Made by a program: the position numbers and the translations under genes
The notes under the pieces: model-generated
What the model was told of the DNA's origin: nothing
Databases searched by the model: none
What the model saw: the letters and a program-made list of their open reading frames with translations, nothing else
Source: Spinacia oleracea
Taxonomy: Eukaryota > Streptophyta > Magnoliopsida > Caryophyllales > Amaranthaceae
Direction: 5' to 3'
Assembly (NCBI RefSeq): GCF_020520425.1
Contig: NC_079488.1
Coordinates: forward strand, 8,719,747-8,783,746
DNA: 64,000 nt
Shown: one piece after another, positions 58,802-64,000 of the stretch
How positions within the stretch are numbered: the stretch's first letter is position 1
Layout of the letters: every line of letters begins with the position of its first letter

Positions 58802-59011
58802 TCTGCATAACATATCTTATCAGATTGAAGCGAAATAATAATATAAAATAAACCCTTTGATCCCGTTCCTACACTCACACTCATATTCATTTTAACTTAG
58901 CAAGATTTTAGAACATTCTTTTAACTCATTCCTTAAAATTCTTCACTTAAAGCCTAATGAATTCTATTCGTGCCAAAACCCGTAAGGTTTAGCACTTATG
59001 GTCCAGAACCT

Positions 59012-59029
59012 TTGCTCTTGATACCAAAC
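59012..59029 (-). other. Primer binding site of the gypsy element
   Basis: On the minus strand TTTGGTATCAAGAGC follows the LTR. It is the initiator-Met type with one extra A relative to TGGTATCAGAGC. Confidence 0.75.
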
Positions 59030-62100
<3,071 letters not shown>

Positions 62101-62105
62101 GTATT

Positions 62106-62380
62106 TATTTAAATGATACACTTGTCATTTTTAGTAACTTATCAACCCCATCTTCTAATTAAATAATATATCTAATATATTCTATGTCCCACCACCTTAT
62201 TAAACAAATAATTTCAGAACTACCCCACCCTCCACTCCATAAAATGACATGGTCCCCACTTATTTTTACTTATTAAAATATCTACCAAACTCCACTTGTT
62301 TTATTACTTTATTTCATTCAATTTTTTTTCTTAATACCCGTGCCCGGCCAAATTTATATTCTAAATAAATACGGAGGGAG
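62106..62380 (+). mobile_element. Stowaway-like MITE of the second type, right part
   Basis: Remainder of the MITE split by the gypsy insertion. It ends AAATAAATACGGAGGGAG, followed by TA at 62381-62382. It differs from the 328-bp Stowaway family except at the termini. Confidence 0.85.
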
Positions 62381-62382
62381 TA

Positions 62383-62649
62383 ATGATCCATGCATGAAGC
62401 TGTTAGTAGAAAAGTGGTCATAGTTGAGACTGTTTTTGTCAATTTTTCCTTTAACTTATCATTGGAGGACTAGGTTGTTGTTCTCTTGCCAAGAACTTAC
62501 ATTTGTTCGCGTAGAGAAACACACATAGTGTAACCGATGTAGATGATAGTCTATCTCAAGTCGTAGGTACCATCGTTCCACTAACTTTCCATGACTTTAA
62601 TCACCTTAGTTAGTCATTGGTGCAATCGCTCTTGAACGGCTCCACTACT
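62383..62649. other. Intergenic stretch without recognised features
   Basis: I see no gene or clear repeat here. Confidence 0.5.
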
Positions 62650-63069
62650 GGTGTTAACGAGCCGAACCGAGACCGAGGCTCGAGGTCGAAACTCGTCGAG
62701 CCTGGAAAATTAAGCTCGAGCTCGAAATATTAAAACTGAGCTTGGTTTGGCTTGAAGTTCAATAGGCTCGGTTGAGGTTCGATAGAGATTTGATCATCAA
62801 ATATTTAATCAAGAAACATGTTTAAACAAATAAATTTCTATTAATGATTAATTTATGCAAAAAAGGAATTTTATAAAAAATACTTGTATTAAAAAAACTC
62901 GAGTTTGTTCAGTATTTCAAGTCGGTCCATTGATAGCTCATGCTTATCTCGTTACGATCTCGAGTCGAGTCCCAACTCGTGCCGAGCCCTCTCAAGCCGA
63001 GTTTTAACCGAGCTTTGTTCAAGCCGGATATCGAGTAGTTCACGAGCAGACTCGGTTCGTTAACGCACC
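62650..63069. mobile_element. Foldback element rich in GCTCGAG/GAGCCGA words
   Basis: Left end GGTGTTAACGAGCCGAACCGAG pairs with the right end, whose complement reads GGTGCGTTAACGAACCGAG. The interior repeats CTCGAGCTCGAAA-like palindromes. No clean target duplication is seen, so the class is open. Confidence 0.65.
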
Positions 63070-63179
63070 TCTAAACTCCTCACGACTCCACCGCGCCACA
63101 GCTAAAAACAACAAACAGCGTCGTTAACTCGTTATCACTTCCACAGACTTCACTCACGCTGAGAAGCACAGCACACAAG

Positions 63180-63416
63180 ATGATCGCCATTACCCAAATC
63201 CAACCATTAACAACACCACACTCACTCCAAAATGCATATCACCAAACCAAAAACCTCTCATTTTACTCTTCTCAAACTTCCGTCGTCAAATTGCGCATTC
63301 CTAACTTCTCAAACCCCAACAAACCACCTCTTTCCTCCAGAATCGCCGCCATGTCCGTCGCCGACCAAGCTAGGGTTCCTCTCGCACTTCCTTTGCCTCC
63401 TCCTCCGGTCACTAAG
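63180..63416 (+). CDS. First exon of an unidentified, probably plastid- or mitochondrion-targeted protein
   Basis: 79 codons from ATG 63180 to a possible donor ACTAAG|GTCTTT at 63417. The first 57 residues (MIAITQIQPLTTPHSLQ...) are rich in Ser, Thr, Asn and basic residues with almost no acid, as in an organelle transit peptide. The next part, MSVADQARVPLALPLPPPPVTK, looks like the start of the mature protein. A second in-frame Met at 63351 could give a form without the transit peptide. The donor lacks the usual GTAAGT, so the exon end is uncertain. I do not recognise the family. The putative first intron contains a copia insertion at 63628, and the gene continues outside the window. Confidence 0.55.
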
Positions 63417-63627
63417 GTCTTTCTGTCGCTTTATCTCTCCTCTTCACCTATTTCATCTATGGTTTCGTATGCCAGCTCTGATCAATCGTTTGTGCAATCG
63501 CAATTTCGTTTTGTATTCGTAATTTCATGCGTTCTTCAATTGGTAAATTAGAGTTGACGATGCCGTCTATTTGGTGGAATTATCGTAATTGGATATAGTT
63601 TTTTCGCGAAATTTGTGAGGAAATTTT

Positions 63628-64000
63628 TGTTAAGTTCAGTTAGTCATAGTCAACTAGCTGTTAGTTGAATCCTACATAGTAGGATTAGTTGCTGAGAATA
63701 ATGGCAGAATATTAGGAGTTTGTTTTGGAGTTTTAGTTTGGGTTTGTTACTAGTTTTGTGGTAGTTAGTTGTCAGCAAGTTCTATATAAGGAGCATGCTA
63801 GTGTACTGTTTTAGACGTATTGAGTGAGCAATTCAATTTCCCTTTTCTTCTCTATATTCTTCATCTTTAACAGATTAACAGTGGTATCAGAGCTTGGTTA
63901 CTGAGAAGAGTGAGTTTGAGCGTCCACAAAAATTCTGAACAATTGTATTGCAGACTGTAGTAGCAGTCCTTTTTCATGGCATCTGAGAATTTCGTTCAGG
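63628..64000 (+). mobile_element. 5' end of another copia element (short LTR), cut by the window
   Basis: LTR at 63628-63881 (254 bp, TGTTAA...TTAACA), with TATA-like CTATATAAGG near 63782. A perfect initiator-Met primer binding site, TGGTATCAGAGC, is at 63883-63894. A start codon at 63976 gives MASENFVQ, a beginning I associate with Gag of short-LTR copia elements such as the Ale/Retrofit group. The element is unrelated to copia elements 1-3 in LTR sequence. Its 3' part is not in the window. Confidence 0.85.
63976..64000 (+). CDS. gag: Copia Gag, first codons (partial)
   Basis: ATG followed by ASENFVQ up to the window edge. Its position 82 bp after the PBS supports a Gag start. Confidence 0.65.

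Overview
This window is nuclear DNA of a flowering plant, most likely a eudicot. The evidence is plant Ty1-copia and Ty3-gypsy (chromovirus) retrotransposons, Stowaway-, Mutator- and hAT-type MITEs, and a five-exon BREVIS RADIX (BRX) family gene with plant-style introns. I cannot name the species. All boundaries were read by eye; identity statements are visual, not computed.

Layout. (1) Bases 1-28209 are a retrotransposon nest. The base layer is the 5' LTR and interior of an old gypsy element (1-2169, 12669-14742). Copia element 1 (2175-12663, TSD GTGAT) sits in that LTR and copia element 2 (14748-25101, TSD ATTGG) in the interior. Next come a scrambled LINE relic (about 25370-26227, minus) and an older truncated LTR of the same copia family (26232-27868) carrying a Stowaway MITE. 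(2) Bases 28219-28676 are a Mutator-type MITE. Bases 29187-40462 hold the BRX-family gene, whose three long introns contain at least eight MITEs or foldback elements. (3) Bases 41102-62380 are a Stowaway-like MITE split by a gypsy Tekay-type element (41115-62100, minus, TSD GTATT). That gypsy element is itself split inside its RNase H by copia element 3 (45914-55929, TSD CTTTT). (4) Bases 62383-64000 hold a foldback element, the first exon of a probably organelle-targeted protein (63180-63416), and the 5' end of another copia element with a 254-bp LTR (63628 onward).

Main result. The three large copia elements belong to one family and share their LTRs, a leader of about 2.7-2.8 kb with a GC-rich 21-bp minisatellite, a one-base-bulged primer binding site, and a 3' noncoding block ending in a hairpin at the polypurine tract. 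Elements 2 and 3 each encode an apparently intact 1352-codon Gag-Pol reading frame. Element 1 keeps all the noncoding parts nearly unchanged, but its gag-pol is collinear and decayed beyond translation. Its own LTR pair is almost identical, so it moved recently. The simplest reading is an autonomous/non-autonomous pair in which element 1 is mobilised in trans.

Nesting order. Around 41-62 kb: MITE first, then gypsy, then copia element 3. Around 1-25 kb: gypsy first, then copia elements 1 and 2, whose LTR pairs look very young. The only host genes with support are the BRX-family gene and the partial gene at 63180.
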